NCBI GenBank assembly: GCA_902826455.1 | Contig: CADEEV010000002.1 | Coordinates: 124,001-188,000, forward strand | Direction of reading: 5' to 3' | Length of the DNA stretch: 64,000 nucleotides | From: an uncultured Acidobacteriota bacterium | Lineage (GTDB): Bacteria > Acidobacteriota > Vicinamibacteria > Fen-336 | The notes under the pieces: model-generated | Databases searched by the model: none | What the model was told of the DNA's origin: nothing | The model's input: only the letters and a program-made list of their open reading frames with translations | Made by a program: the position numbers and the translations under genes | Part shown: in pieces, positions 50,066 to 58,292 of the stretch | How the letters are laid out: each line of letters begins with the position of its first letter | Position numbering within the stretch: the first letter of the stretch is position 1

Positions 50066-52738
50066 TCAGGAGCGAACAGCGAGAGCGGCGAGATCGCGGC
50101 GGAAGTCGGCGGCCGAGGCGGGCCGGCGGCGCGGGTTCGGGTGGAGCGCCGCGACGAGGAGCGTCGAGAGGCGCGCGTCGGCACCGGGAGCGACATCGGC
50201 CAGCGGCAGGATCACGGGGCCGCCGCGCAGCGGATGGACGCCGGCGATCGACTCGTACAGCACCACGGCCAGGCTCCACAGGTCCCAGGCCGGGCCCGGC
50301 GGGTCGCCGGCGAACGCCTCGGCCGGCATGTAGAGCGGCGTGCCGACCCAGTGGCCCCCCGAGCTCATGCCGCTCGACGTGGCGTCGTCCGCGTGCCCGC
50401 CCTCGTCACGCGCCGGCGGGTCGGTCTCCTCGATCAGACGCGCGAGGCCGAAGTCGAGGAGCTTCGGCACGCCCTCCGCGGTGAAGCCGAGGTTGCTGGG
50501 CTTGATGTCGCGATGCAGGATGCCGCGGGCGTGCAGGCGCTCCAGCACCTCGAGCATCCGCACGCCCAGAGCGACGGCCTCGTCGACGGGCAGCGGCCCG
50601 GCCTTCAAGCGATCGCGCAGCGTGCCGCCCTGGAGGAACTCCACCACGAGGAACGGAACGCCGCGCCAGCTCTCGGCGCCGTAGATGAGCGCGAGGTTGG
50701 GATGGCTCACCGAGGCCATCGTGCGGGCCTCGCGCCGCAGGCGCGCCGCGAACTCGGCCGAGGCCCGGGGCAGCGTCTTCAACGCCACGGGGCGGTCGAG
50801 TGTCAGGTCGCGGGCCCGGTAGACGACGCCCATGCCGCCGGCCCCGACCCGCTTCTCGAGGGCGAACTTCCGGGCCACGAGCCCCGGCAGCAGGCTGGGC
50901 TGCAGGGCGACGCCGCACGCGCAGGGCGGCGCGTCGGCCGCGGCGACCCGCCCGCAGGCGGTGCACTCGTAGGCCGCGAACTCCGCCGGCGCGTCGGGGT
51001 TCGTCTCGGGAGGGGTCTCGCTCTCGCGCTCGAGGGCGTTCGCCGCGGCCGTCGTGATCGCCGCGATCACGGCCACGTCGGCCTCGGAGTACGGCAGCTC
51101 GCTGCGGCGCGCGCCCAGCGCCACGAGACCCCGCAGGGCGCCGCGCGCGTCGAGGATCGGCGCCACCAGCCGCACCGCGCCGTCGGCGATCCACTGCCGA
51201 TCGCTCTCGGGCAGGAGCCGGGTGAAGTGGCCGCGGCGTTCGAGGTCGAGGGCGAGCGCCGTGGGCTCGTCGGCGAGGACGTGGGCCAGGGCGCTTGCGG
51301 CCTCGAGGGAGCGCAGCGGCCCGGCGAGGGTCGCGAAGCGCTGCGCCCGGGCGTCGAGCAACAGCACCGCCGCCGTCTCGGGCTGGAACGCGCGCGTCGC
51401 CTCGGCGTAGAGCGACTGCGCCACGGCCAGCGACCCGCGGCCCTGCTGCAGCGCCCGCTCGAAGCGCGCGAGGATCACGGCCGGGGCGTCCTGGGAGCGC
51501 GAGAACAGCCGCTCGAGGCGCTCGAGGGCCACGTCGCGAACGCGCCAGAGCAGACCTGAAAGCAGCGTGAGGCCGAGAAGCCCGGCGGCGAGCGGGCTCG
51601 AGAGCGCCGCGGCGACGGTGTCCGCCCGGTGCTTGTAGAGGTGCAGCGCCAGCAGGGGCACGGGAGCGATCGCGAGGAACGCCAGGCTGTGGCGCGCGAA
51701 GGCGTAGCGCAGCGCCCTGCGGGCCAGCAGCCGCACGTCGAGGACGCCGTGGACGCGCACCGCCCACGCCGTGGTCAGCGGGACCGTGAGGAGGAACGCG
51801 AACAGGAGCCACGCGACGTCGCTGCGGTGAGCGAGCAGCCACTCCCGCACGCCGAACGCCGGCAGCGTGAGCACCGTCGCGACCATCATCGGCGCGACGC
51901 CGATGCCGAAGGCCACCAGGAACAGGGTGACGCGCCGGCGCTCGTCGTCCTCCGCCAGGCGCGCCTTCCACAGTCCCACCGGCACGGCGAGGAGCGACAA
52001 CGCCATCTGCGTGACGGTGAACAAGCCGTTCAGGTTGTCGCGATCGAAGGTGTCCGGGACGAGGGCGAGCGCCCTGGGCCACCCCGGCACGTTCGCGAGG
52101 ACCAGGAACACCCCGAGCGCCGCCGACACCCCGACGAAGCCGCGCGCGACGCGCTGGGCCGTCGCATAGGCAGGTGCTTCCGGAAAGCGCAGCACGAACA
52201 TCCAGAACAACAACGCCATGAACGCGTCGGTGGGCACCGCGCGCAGGGCCAGCGCGAGCCCGTGGAGCCCGGGGCCCGCGAGAGCCGCCAGCTCCGCCAG
52301 GGGCCGGAGCGTGAACGACGAGGCCACGACGAGGTAGAAGCCCGCGAGGTCGAGGGCTCGAGGGTCGCGAGCGCCGCCATAGGCGAGGAACAGGCCGGCC
52401 GCGACGAAGGCGAGGGCTGCGGCGAGCTGGAATTCGAGGGGCACCGGGTCCGTGTGCTGCGAGCCGACGGCGAGATAGCCGAGCAGGCTCAGGCCGACGC
52501 GCAGCGCGGCGATCCAGAACACCGGCGTGAGCCAGGCCCGTAAACGATCGGAAAGCGTCCGGCCCGCCGCGCGCTCGGGGACGAGGCGCGCCCGGCCGAG
52601 GCTGTCGAGGGTCCGGAACTGACGCAGCAGCTTGCGAGCGCACTCGCCCGAGCTCTCCTCGAGCCGGTCCCAGTCGACCGACTGGCCGTCGGCGACGAGG
52701 GCCGCCAGGGCTCCGGCGTCGACGGGCGGCGCGCTCAC
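50066..52738 (-). CDS. Multi-helix membrane / GAF / zinc-ribbon Ser/Thr kinase
   Basis: An 890-aa protein. A short cytosolic N-terminus contains DGQSVDWDRLEE. About ten to twelve membrane helices cover about 70-455, followed by a GAF-like domain (about 465-600, ending GLVALGARRSELPYSEADVAVIAAITTAAANAL). Then come a zinc ribbon (CTACG...CACG, about 603-620) and a Hanks-type kinase (about 624-890) with GAGGMGVVYRARD, LHRDIKPSN, LDFGLARL. The activation segment ends LYMPAEAF where APE is usual. GTG 52738 overlaps the ECF sigma stop (GTGA). This is probably a membrane sensor whose kinase acts on the coupled sigma factor; inference from coupling. Confidence 0.9.
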   Translation of the reverse strand: MSAPPVDAGALAALVADGQSVDWDRLEESSGECARKLLRQFRTLDSLGRARLVPERAAGRTLSDRLRAWLTPVFWIAALRVGLSLLGYLAVGSQHTDPVPLEFQLAAALAFVAAGLFLAYGGARDPRALDLAGFYLVVASSFTLRPLAELAALAGPGLHGLALALRAVPTDAFMALLFWMFVLRFPEAPAYATAQRVARGFVGVSAALGVFLVLANVPGWPRALALVPDTFDRDNLNGLFTVTQMALSLLAVPVGLWKARLAEDDERRRVTLFLVAFGIGVAPMMVATVLTLPAFGVREWLLAHRSDVAWLLFAFLLTVPLTTAWAVRVHGVLDVRLLARRALRYAFARHSLAFLAIAPVPLLALHLYKHRADTVAAALSSPLAAGLLGLTLLSGLLWRVRDVALERLERLFSRSQDAPAVILARFERALQQGRGSLAVAQSLYAEATRAFQPETAAVLLLDARAQRFATLAGPLRSLEAASALAHVLADEPTALALDLERRGHFTRLLPESDRQWIADGAVRLVAPILDARGALRGLVALGARRSELPYSEADVAVIAAITTAAANALERESETPPETNPDAPAEFAAYECTACGRVAAADAPPCACGVALQPSLLPGLVARKFALEKRVGAGGMGVVYRARDLTLDRPVALKTLPRASAEFAARLRREARTMASVSHPNLALIYGAESWRGVPFLVVEFLQGGTLRDRLKAGPLPVDEAVALGVRMLEVLERLHARGILHRDIKPSNLGFTAEGVPKLLDFGLARLIEETDPPARDEGGHADDATSSGMSSGGHWVGTPLYMPAEAFAGDPPGPAWDLWSLAVVLYESIAGVHPLRGGPVILPLADVAPGADARLSTLLVAALHPNPRRRPASAADFRRDLAALAVRS

Positions 52739-53322
52739 CCGGCCATTTCCTGGGCGAGCCGCGCGAGGCCGCGGGTGACGAGCATGCGCGCGGCGTCTGG
52801 CGAGGGGCTGTCGATCGTGAGCGCCACCTGCTCGTAGCTGTAGCCGAGCTCGAGGCGCGCCACGATCGCCTGCTGCTCGCGCGGCTTGAGGCGCGTCAGG
52901 GCGGCGGCGTAGCGCGCGGCGGCCTCCTTCCCGAGCAGCGCGTCGAGCGGCGAGGCCTCGGGATCGATCGCGACCGCGTCCTCGGGCATCGACACGACGG
53001 GCCGCCGGCCGACGCGCCGCACCTCGTCGCGGATGCGGTTCATGACCGCGCGCCTCAGGTACGCCTGCAGGGCCCCCTGGTGGCGCGGCGTGAAGTGCTC
53101 GAGGTTGCGCAGGGCGTTGACGACGCTCTCCTGCACGACGTCGGCGGTGTCGGCCAGGTCGCGGGCCCAGCGGGGGAGCCGCCCGCGCGCCCACGCGAGC
53201 AGCGGCGGCACGTTGCGGCCCAGCAGCGCGTCGAGCGCCCGCGCATCCCCGCCGCGTGCCTGCCGCAACAGGCGCACGGACGTTTCGGTGCCGTTCGAGA
53301 AGTCCGCCGGTCGGTTGTCCAC
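52735..53322 (-). CDS. ECF-type RNA polymerase sigma factor
   Basis: A 195-aa sigma factor. Region 2 has DLADTADVVQESVVNALRNLEHFTPRHQGALQAYLRRAVMNRIRDE, and region 4 has LKPREQQAIVARLELGYSYEQVALTIDSPSPDAARMLVTRGLARLA. The 'HQGALQAYLRRAVMNRIRDE' form is typical of ECF groups linked to Ser/Thr kinases. GTG 53322; the gene is coupled to the kinase downstream. A promoter and a 16-bp palindrome lie just upstream. Confidence 0.92.
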   Translation of the reverse strand: MDNRPADFSNGTETSVRLLRQARGGDARALDALLGRNVPPLLAWARGRLPRWARDLADTADVVQESVVNALRNLEHFTPRHQGALQAYLRRAVMNRIRDEVRRVGRRPVVSMPEDAVAIDPEASPLDALLGKEAAARYAAALTRLKPREQQAIVARLELGYSYEQVALTIDSPSPDAARMLVTRGLARLAQEMAG

Positions 53323-53343
53323 GACAGAAGCCGGGAAAGCCGG

Positions 53344-53371
53344 ATCGTACGCCGACGGTTTGCAAAGTCAA
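53344..53371 (-). promoter_or_regulatory. Promoter for the ECF sigma/kinase operon
   Basis: On the minus strand: TTGACT (53371-53366), 16-nt spacer, TACGAT (53349-53344). +1 is expected near 53337, giving a leader of about 15 nt to GTG 53322. The palindrome at 53373-53388 abuts the -35 box, a position suited to an activator or autoregulator. Confidence 0.55.
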
Positions 53372-53372
53372 C

Positions 53373-53388
53373 GAATCGGCGCCGATTC
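53373..53388. promoter_or_regulatory. Perfect 16-bp palindrome GAATCGGCGCCGATTC
   Basis: Dyad symmetry is complete over 16 bp, in a divergent region that separates the sigma factor and protease genes. A second inverted repeat, GTGACG-CGAT-CGTCAC, is at 53409-53424. Together they give two dyads within 52 bp. Likely protein-binding sites; no known consensus recognised. Confidence 0.5.
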
Positions 53389-53545
53389 AACGACATATGC
53401 GACCCGAAGTGACGCGATCGTCACGAAAAAGGTGTATTAAGGATCACAAAGCGGCCATGTCGGTTGGCAAATGTCGCTCTGAGGCCCAGGAGCGCGTGGG
53501 GGTCGATGGTCTCCCGGCGGCTTGGACGATTCCAGGAGGAGCAGG

Positions 53546-54961
53546 ATGGCAAAAGGCGTATGGTTCTTGGGCGCCCTGACAATAGCGCTCCTATCCAACC
53601 GAACTTCGATGCTCGCTGCTGCGGAGCGAGCCCCCCTCGAGCCGTTCACGGTTGCCAGGCTGTCCAACGTTTCTGTGACGGCGACAGCAGATGGTGTCCC
53701 GTCGGCCTCGACCAGCGCAGCCGAAAAGGCGGAACGTTCGGTGACCGGCACGGAAGACCTCCATGGATGTCATGGGCGGAAGAGCTCGGCAATGTCGTCG
53801 GGAGAAGTACGAACCGTCGACTCTGAGCCCTTGGACCAGAGGAGCCTGATCGTCCTCAGTGCCTCGGCCGCAGGAGGGCACTACTTGGAAGGCGAATGCT
53901 TCTGGAACAAGGGGCACGACACGACCGCCAGCGCTCGCGCGAGGGGTTGGATCGAATACACGCTTTCGTTCCCGGCCTCGGTTCGCCCGGTACAGTATGT
54001 GGCGAACTGGATGGTTTCTTCGGATGGCAACCCAGGGTTGGCGATCGCCACCGAGGCCCGCCTCAACGATGAACCGCCCGTCGTCAACGCGAATGAGCCC
54101 GTGGCCTTCATATCGAAAGGCGGAGGGCGCTACACCTTCCGGATCAGCGCTGCCCTGGACGCCAGCAACACGGGCGCCTGCTGCTCAGACACCCGGAGCG
54201 GAACAGCCAGCGCAACCTTGAGAATCAGACGGGTTCCGCTTCTTGCATCGGCACTCCGCAGGGGAAGACTTCTCGATGACAAAGGCACCTTCACCAGCTA
54301 CCTGATCGGTGGGGCGCCGACCAGCGCCTATCTGGCCGTGGGGGCGCTCCTGCTCAACGGGGAACTGCAGTGCACGGGCACACTGGTGGGCCCAGCGACT
54401 GTATTGACAGCCGCTCATTGCGTTGCTCACGCCTTCGAAAAAGATGTGGCGGACGGTCACATGTCATTTCGATTGGGCCAGTACGCGACGGATGACTCAA
54501 AAGTCCCGTTCAAGGTGGTGGGCAAGCCTCGCTATCCCGAAACCTACCGAGAGTCCTCGGATGCCTATGTCGACGACATAGGTCTGGTGGATCTCGAGAC
54601 CGCTCCGCCCGTAACTCCGTATCGCATCAGCATCGGGACACCGCCGCTCCTCAAGGATCGGGCGCTTGATTTCGTCGGATTCGGCTACACGAAGATTGGC
54701 TCTGATCCGGCGGCGGCGGGCGTCAAGCGACACGCTTCGATGAAGATTCGAACCCTCGCGGACAAGACTTTCCTCTACGGCAACCGTAACGCCCATACGT
54801 GTTCGGGCGATTCGGGGGGGCCGGCATTCCTGGCTACCGATACTCATCTCCTCGTAGCCGGCGTGACCTCAGGTGGCGACCCGGGCTGTGCCCTTGGCGC
54901 AGTTGATACTAGGGTGGACGCCTACACGGCATGGCTCACCGCACAAGGAGCCGTCCAATGA
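53546..54961 (+). CDS. Secreted trypsin-like serine protease (S1), 471 aa
   Basis: Signal peptide (about 1-27), an N-terminal beta-rich region of about 215 residues (including SLIVLSASAAGGHYLEGECFWN and a Cys pair ACCSD), then a chymotrypsin-fold protease at about 235-470. Catalytic triad: His in LTAAHCVA, Asp in DDIGLVDLE, Ser in CSGDSGGPAF. The chain ends VDTRVDAYTAWL like S1 proteases. ATG 53546 has AGGAGGA at 53534-53540. GC and codon use are clearly lower than in the 0-53 kb region, suggesting transfer. It is coupled by a 4-nt overlap to the LpxR-type gene. Confidence 0.88.
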   Translation: MAKGVWFLGALTIALLSNRTSMLAAAERAPLEPFTVARLSNVSVTATADGVPSASTSAAEKAERSVTGTEDLHGCHGRKSSAMSSGEVRTVDSEPLDQRSLIVLSASAAGGHYLEGECFWNKGHDTTASARARGWIEYTLSFPASVRPVQYVANWMVSSDGNPGLAIATEARLNDEPPVVNANEPVAFISKGGGRYTFRISAALDASNTGACCSDTRSGTASATLRIRRVPLLASALRRGRLLDDKGTFTSYLIGGAPTSAYLAVGALLLNGELQCTGTLVGPATVLTAAHCVAHAFEKDVADGHMSFRLGQYATDDSKVPFKVVGKPRYPETYRESSDAYVDDIGLVDLETAPPVTPYRISIGTPPLLKDRALDFVGFGYTKIGSDPAAAGVKRHASMKIRTLADKTFLYGNRNAHTCSGDSGGPAFLATDTHLLVAGVTSGGDPGCALGAVDTRVDAYTAWLTAQGAVQ

Positions 54962-56289
54962 GGCGCGCGATCGTGCTGGTCGCTCTCGCTCTTGGCGGAC
55001 CCGCAGTCGCCGAGGGCAACACGTCGGTTGAACGCGCATGTTACGCGTCCTGGAAACCTGCGGATGTGGAGCTCGCGCTGGGAGTCTTCAGTGCTGAACG
55101 CCTGTGGGTTCGGCATGAAGACGCTCACGCAGCGGGCATTCCATGGGGTTTCGAGGTGTACGGCACTACCCTGGAGCCAGGGCAGCAGTTCGACGAGCTA
55201 CGCCGAACGAAATGGATCGCGGCCTTCAAGGCGACGATCGATCGCGATGGATACGACATCCCTTGTGTAGCCACCTTCGGAACGGAGGTGATCGCGCGAG
55301 GGGCCCTGCTGGTTCTGACTCCAGACACGCCACGCACCTCCTTCGCACTCAATGTCGAGCAAGATTCTGTGATCCCCCCTGCGAGCGACAAGGACTACAC
55401 GATGGGCGTTGCATTTCAATGGAGTGGGGGATGGGTGAACAGGTCCTGGATCTCCCGAGGCTTTCGGCACATCGATCCGGGCGGGCGCCTGCACGAGGGG
55501 TTCGGGGAATCGTTCCGATTCGAGTTTGGCGATAGCGCCTTCGCCCCTCTGAAGGTGAATCTCGGCCGTACAGATCCGATTGCCGACGATCGCCCGTATG
55601 CAAACCTGCTGTACGCGAGCGTCCGGCGAGAATCTGCTGACAAGCTGGGAGTGTTAGCAGATCGAGCGACGGTCACCGAACTCGTGGTCGGTGTTCTTGG
55701 CCTCGGGATTGGCAAGTCAGTGCAGACCGCTATTCACAAGGCAGCGGACGACACTATTCCTGGAGGCTGGGACAATCAGATCTCCAACGGAGGCGAACCA
55801 ACCGCCAGGTATCGAATCGCCAAGCGGTGGAGACTTCCGGTACTCAAGAAGCGGCAAGGTTGGGGTGTAGACGCCAACGGTGGGATCGAGGGAAACGCGG
55901 GCTTCTACACGAACGCCAGCGCAGGGGGGCGTCTCCGCTTTGGCAAGATCCACTCGCAATGGTATTCGTATGATCGCGTCAGTGCCGCTACATATAGAGC
56001 CGACGCAAAGCGAAAGACGCCGTTCGAGCTCTTCGCCTTCGGTTCAGGCGGCTACACGCTTTGGTTCTACAACGAGCTGCTCCAAGGGGGCTTCCGCGAC
56101 TCTGCAGTGACGCTCGCACACGGCTCAGGACAAGCGCCGCTGCGCCGAGGTATGTGGGACTGGCAGGTTGGTGGGACGCTTCGCTGGAGGTTTCTCAACC
56201 TAAGCCTCACGGAATCCCATCACACGGCATTGTTCGATGGCCCGAACTCGCGAGACCACAGATGGCGAACTCTCGCGGTGGCCTTCTAA
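54958..56289 (+). CDS. lpxR: Lipid A 3'-O-deacylase LpxR-family outer-membrane protein with N-terminal extension
   Basis: A 443-aa protein: signal peptide (1-18), a roughly 105-residue unassigned region, then the LpxR beta-barrel (about 128-443). LpxR marks: LNVEQDS...DKDYTMGVAFQW, DRPYANLLYASV, and the active-site region VGVLGLGIGKSVQTAIHKAAD...GGWDNQIS with His260 in the position of the catalytic His. It removes the 3'-acyloxyacyl group of lipid A from the outer leaflet using Ca2+. Homologues are about 300 aa, so the N-terminal extension is unusual. Codon use matches the protease gene, not the older neighbours. ATGA overlap with the protease. Confidence 0.85.
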   Translation: MRRAIVLVALALGGPAVAEGNTSVERACYASWKPADVELALGVFSAERLWVRHEDAHAAGIPWGFEVYGTTLEPGQQFDELRRTKWIAAFKATIDRDGYDIPCVATFGTEVIARGALLVLTPDTPRTSFALNVEQDSVIPPASDKDYTMGVAFQWSGGWVNRSWISRGFRHIDPGGRLHEGFGESFRFEFGDSAFAPLKVNLGRTDPIADDRPYANLLYASVRRESADKLGVLADRATVTELVVGVLGLGIGKSVQTAIHKAADDTIPGGWDNQISNGGEPTARYRIAKRWRLPVLKKRQGWGVDANGGIEGNAGFYTNASAGGRLRFGKIHSQWYSYDRVSAATYRADAKRKTPFELFAFGSGGYTLWFYNELLQGGFRDSAVTLAHGSGQAPLRRGMWDWQVGGTLRWRFLNLSLTESHHTALFDGPNSRDHRWRTLAVAF

Positions 56290-56765
56290 GGATTAGGCCT
56301 GAAGAGCCCCCTGATCTTCGTGCCGAGGACCGACAGCCCGATCAGCACGAACAGCGCCGCGAACAGGTGAGCCACGAAGGCCATGCCGCCCGCTTGTCGT
56401 CCGAGCCGGATGCCTTCGGGTAGCGGCTCCTTCGCGTACGCATCGAGCCGCGACACGACGCCGAACAGGTCGGCGCCCTTGCCGTAGAACAGGAACGGCT
56501 CGCGGCCGGCCGGCGTCAGCAGCATGGGCACGCGGCTCCGCAGCGCTCGGCCGTCGTGGATCATGCTGCGTTCGTCGTACTCGGCGCCGGTCACCTCCGG
56601 CAGCTCGCGCAACGGGATGTCGAGGAGGCCCAGCACGCGGCGGCCCTCAATGCAGGCCGCGTGTCCACCGGGGCTCGGCGTGCAACGCAGCGTGACGCCG
56701 CTCGTGACGTAGAGGGCCAGACCGCCCATCACGAGCGCCGCCAGGGCGATGAGGACGGCCTTCAG
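56286..56765 (-). CDS. Hypothetical two-helix membrane protein; probable CTG start
   Basis: A 159-aa protein with a membrane helix at each end: N-terminal LKAVLIALAALVMGGLALYV and C-terminal GMAFVAHLFAALFVLIGLSVLG. Between them is a roughly 95-residue extracytoplasmic domain (two Cys, CTPSPGGHAAC) with DGRALRSRVPMLLTPAGREPFLFYGKGADL. No family recognised. The only standard starts (GTG/ATG near 56732) cut into the first helix. CTG 56765 restores it and lies 4 bp after the lipoprotein gene stop with GGGAG upstream. Confidence 0.6.
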   Translation of the reverse strand: MKAVLIALAALVMGGLALYVTSGVTLRCTPSPGGHAACIEGRRVLGLLDIPLRELPEVTGAEYDERSMIHDGRALRSRVPMLLTPAGREPFLFYGKGADLFGVVSRLDAYAKEPLPEGIRLGRQAGGMAFVAHLFAALFVLIGLSVLGTKIRGLFRPNP

Positions 56766-56769
56766 GGGA

Positions 56770-57126
56770 TCAGCTCCCGAACTGCCACTTGTTGAGGGTC
56801 GTCGTGTAGACGTAGTCGAACTTCTTCTCGAACACCTGCGGCGCCTGGCCGCTCAGGCCCTGCGCCGACGACTCGATCTTGAACTTCACGACGCCCTTGA
56901 AGGGCTTCGTGTCGTTGCCGGGCTGCTCGGTCACGTCGACCGAGACGATCGTCCACGTGGCCCTGACGCCCACGACGTCGGGCATCTTCTCGCCGTCGGC
57001 TTTCAGCTTCGTGGCTTCCTGCTGCAGGGCGGGCTTCACGTCGGCGGCGCTGAGCTTCGGCTCCGCCTTCGTACACGCCCCCAGCGCGAGGGCCACTCCA
57101 CACACGACCAAGAGGGATTGACGCAT
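56770..57126 (-). CDS. Small lipoprotein, 118 aa
   Basis: Lipoprotein signal MRQSLLVVCGVALALGAC with lipobox ALGAC, then a roughly 95-residue domain. It contains TWTIVSVDVTEQPGNDTKPFKGVVKFKIESS and ends FDYVYTTTLNKWQFGS, a small alpha/beta fold like NTF2-type or DUF lipoproteins. Function unknown. First gene of a minus-strand pair with the two-helix membrane protein. Confidence 0.75.
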   Translation of the reverse strand: MRQSLLVVCGVALALGACTKAEPKLSAADVKPALQQEATKLKADGEKMPDVVGVRATWTIVSVDVTEQPGNDTKPFKGVVKFKIESSAQGLSGQAPQVFEKKFDYVYTTTLNKWQFGS

Positions 57127-57226
57127 GGCGGAACCCTACACCGCCTGACAGTGGATGTCCTCCGCCGATGCCTTTCCCATGGCAATCGGACCTCGCCCCG
57201 CCGTGTCCGCTGCTATAAGCGAAGAT

Positions 57227-57748
57227 ATGGCGAAAGGAGAGTTGATCCCGCTGCGGCGCGTCGAGAGCGCCATCCTGCACCTGCGCGGCCACCGGGTGAT
57301 GCTCGACTCCGACCTTTCCGATCTCTATGGCGTCCCCGTGAAGCGCCTCAACGAGCAGACCTCCCGCAACCGCGAGCGCTTTCCCGAGGACTTCATGTTC
57401 CAGCTCTCGGTGGAGGAGACCGCTTCTTTAAGGTCGCAAATTGTGACCTTAAAGACCGGCGGCCGCGGCCAGCACCGCAAGTACCGGCCCTACGCCTTCA
57501 CGGAGCAGGGCGTCGCCATGCTGTCGAGTGTTCTGCGCGGCCCGCGCGCGGTGCAGGTGAACATCGAGATCATGCGGGCCTTCGTGCGGCTGCGGGCGTT
57601 GCTGCAGACGAACGCCGAGCTCGCCGAGAAGCTCACGGCCCTGGAGGACAAGTACGACCTGCAGTTCAAGGCCGTCTTCGAGGTGATCAGCGAGCTGATG
57701 CGACCGGCCGAAGTGCCGCAGCGGCGGATCGGGTTCGCGACGGGGTGA
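57227..57748 (+). CDS. ORF6N-domain (KilA-N-associated) protein
   Basis: A 173-aa protein with the ORF6N domain at about 5-110: ILHLRGHRVMLDSDLSDLYGVPVKRLNEQTSRNRERFPEDFMFQL, then SLRSQIVTLKTGGRGQHRKYRPYAFTEQGVAMLSSVL. A C-terminal coiled coil follows (MRAFVRLRALLQTNAELAEKLTALEDKYD). ORF6N proteins are common in phages and bacterial genomes and are thought to bind DNA. ATG 57227 was chosen; an in-frame ATG at 57155 adds residues unlike the family. A striking AT-rich palindrome lies inside the gene. Confidence 0.88.
   Translation: MAKGELIPLRRVESAILHLRGHRVMLDSDLSDLYGVPVKRLNEQTSRNRERFPEDFMFQLSVEETASLRSQIVTLKTGGRGQHRKYRPYAFTEQGVAMLSSVLRGPRAVQVNIEIMRAFVRLRALLQTNAELAEKLTALEDKYDLQFKAVFEVISELMRPAEVPQRRIGFATG
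57426..57454. repeat. AT-rich inverted repeat inside the ORF6N gene
   Basis: Perfect 10-bp arms CTTTAAGGTC (57426-57435) and GACCTTAAAG (57445-57454) around GCAAATTGT. It codes the conserved SLRSQIVTLK segment but is far more AT-rich than the rest of the gene. It may be a protein-binding site, for example for the ORF6N product itself. Confidence 0.55.
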
Positions 57749-57867
57749 GCAGTACCCGCCGTCGCGACATGGACCTCTCCTGACCAGGCAGGTGGCTACG
57801 CTTCGCTTGCGATCGGGAGTTTCCCTTGCGTCGAGGGGTCGCCCGGGACGTAGACTGGGGCAGCGCG

Positions 57868-58227
57868 ATGGCAAGCAAGAGACGTCGGCCGGATCCTCGC
57901 TGGGTGATCATCCTCGAAGATGTCCGGTCCCAGAACCGAGCCACGATCGAGGCTGTCGAGGCCTCACGTGAGGCGCTGGAACGTCGGCTCGATCGAGTCG
58001 ACGCCGAGAGCAGGTCCCGGGACGCTTCACTGGAGCTATTGATTCGCGACCTGAGGATGGACGTGCGCGAGTTGAAGGGAACGGTGCAGCAGAACGGTGT
58101 GGAGATTCGCGAGTTGAAGGTGCACGTTCAGCAGAACAGCATCGAGGTTCACGATCTGGCCGGGAAGGTGACTGCGCTGGCGCGGCTCGAAGATCGAGTC
58201 GCCGCACTTGAACGGCACGGGGCTTAG
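57868..58227 (+). CDS. Coiled-coil protein with 14-residue repeats, 119 aa
   Basis: A basic N-terminus (ASKRRRPDPRW) followed by a continuous coiled coil. Three consecutive 14-residue units start at RELKGTVQQNGVEI, RELKVHVQQNSIEV and HDLAGKVTALARLE; the first two are also similar at DNA level (about 58072-58155). Function unknown; a structural or partner-bridging role is likely. ATG 57868. Confidence 0.65.
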   Translation: MASKRRRPDPRWVIILEDVRSQNRATIEAVEASREALERRLDRVDAESRSRDASLELLIRDLRMDVRELKGTVQQNGVEIRELKVHVQQNSIEVHDLAGKVTALARLEDRVAALERHGA

Positions 58228-58292
58228 ACTTGCAGCCGTAGACGTCGTAGCAGTTACGTTACCCTGACGCCAACACAAGGAGCTGGGGCAAG

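Noticed and set aside
53409-53424. Hairpin followed by GAAAAA as a terminator
   Set aside because: It sits between two divergent promoters, not after a gene, and has no T-tract on the plus strand; kept only as a possible operator.
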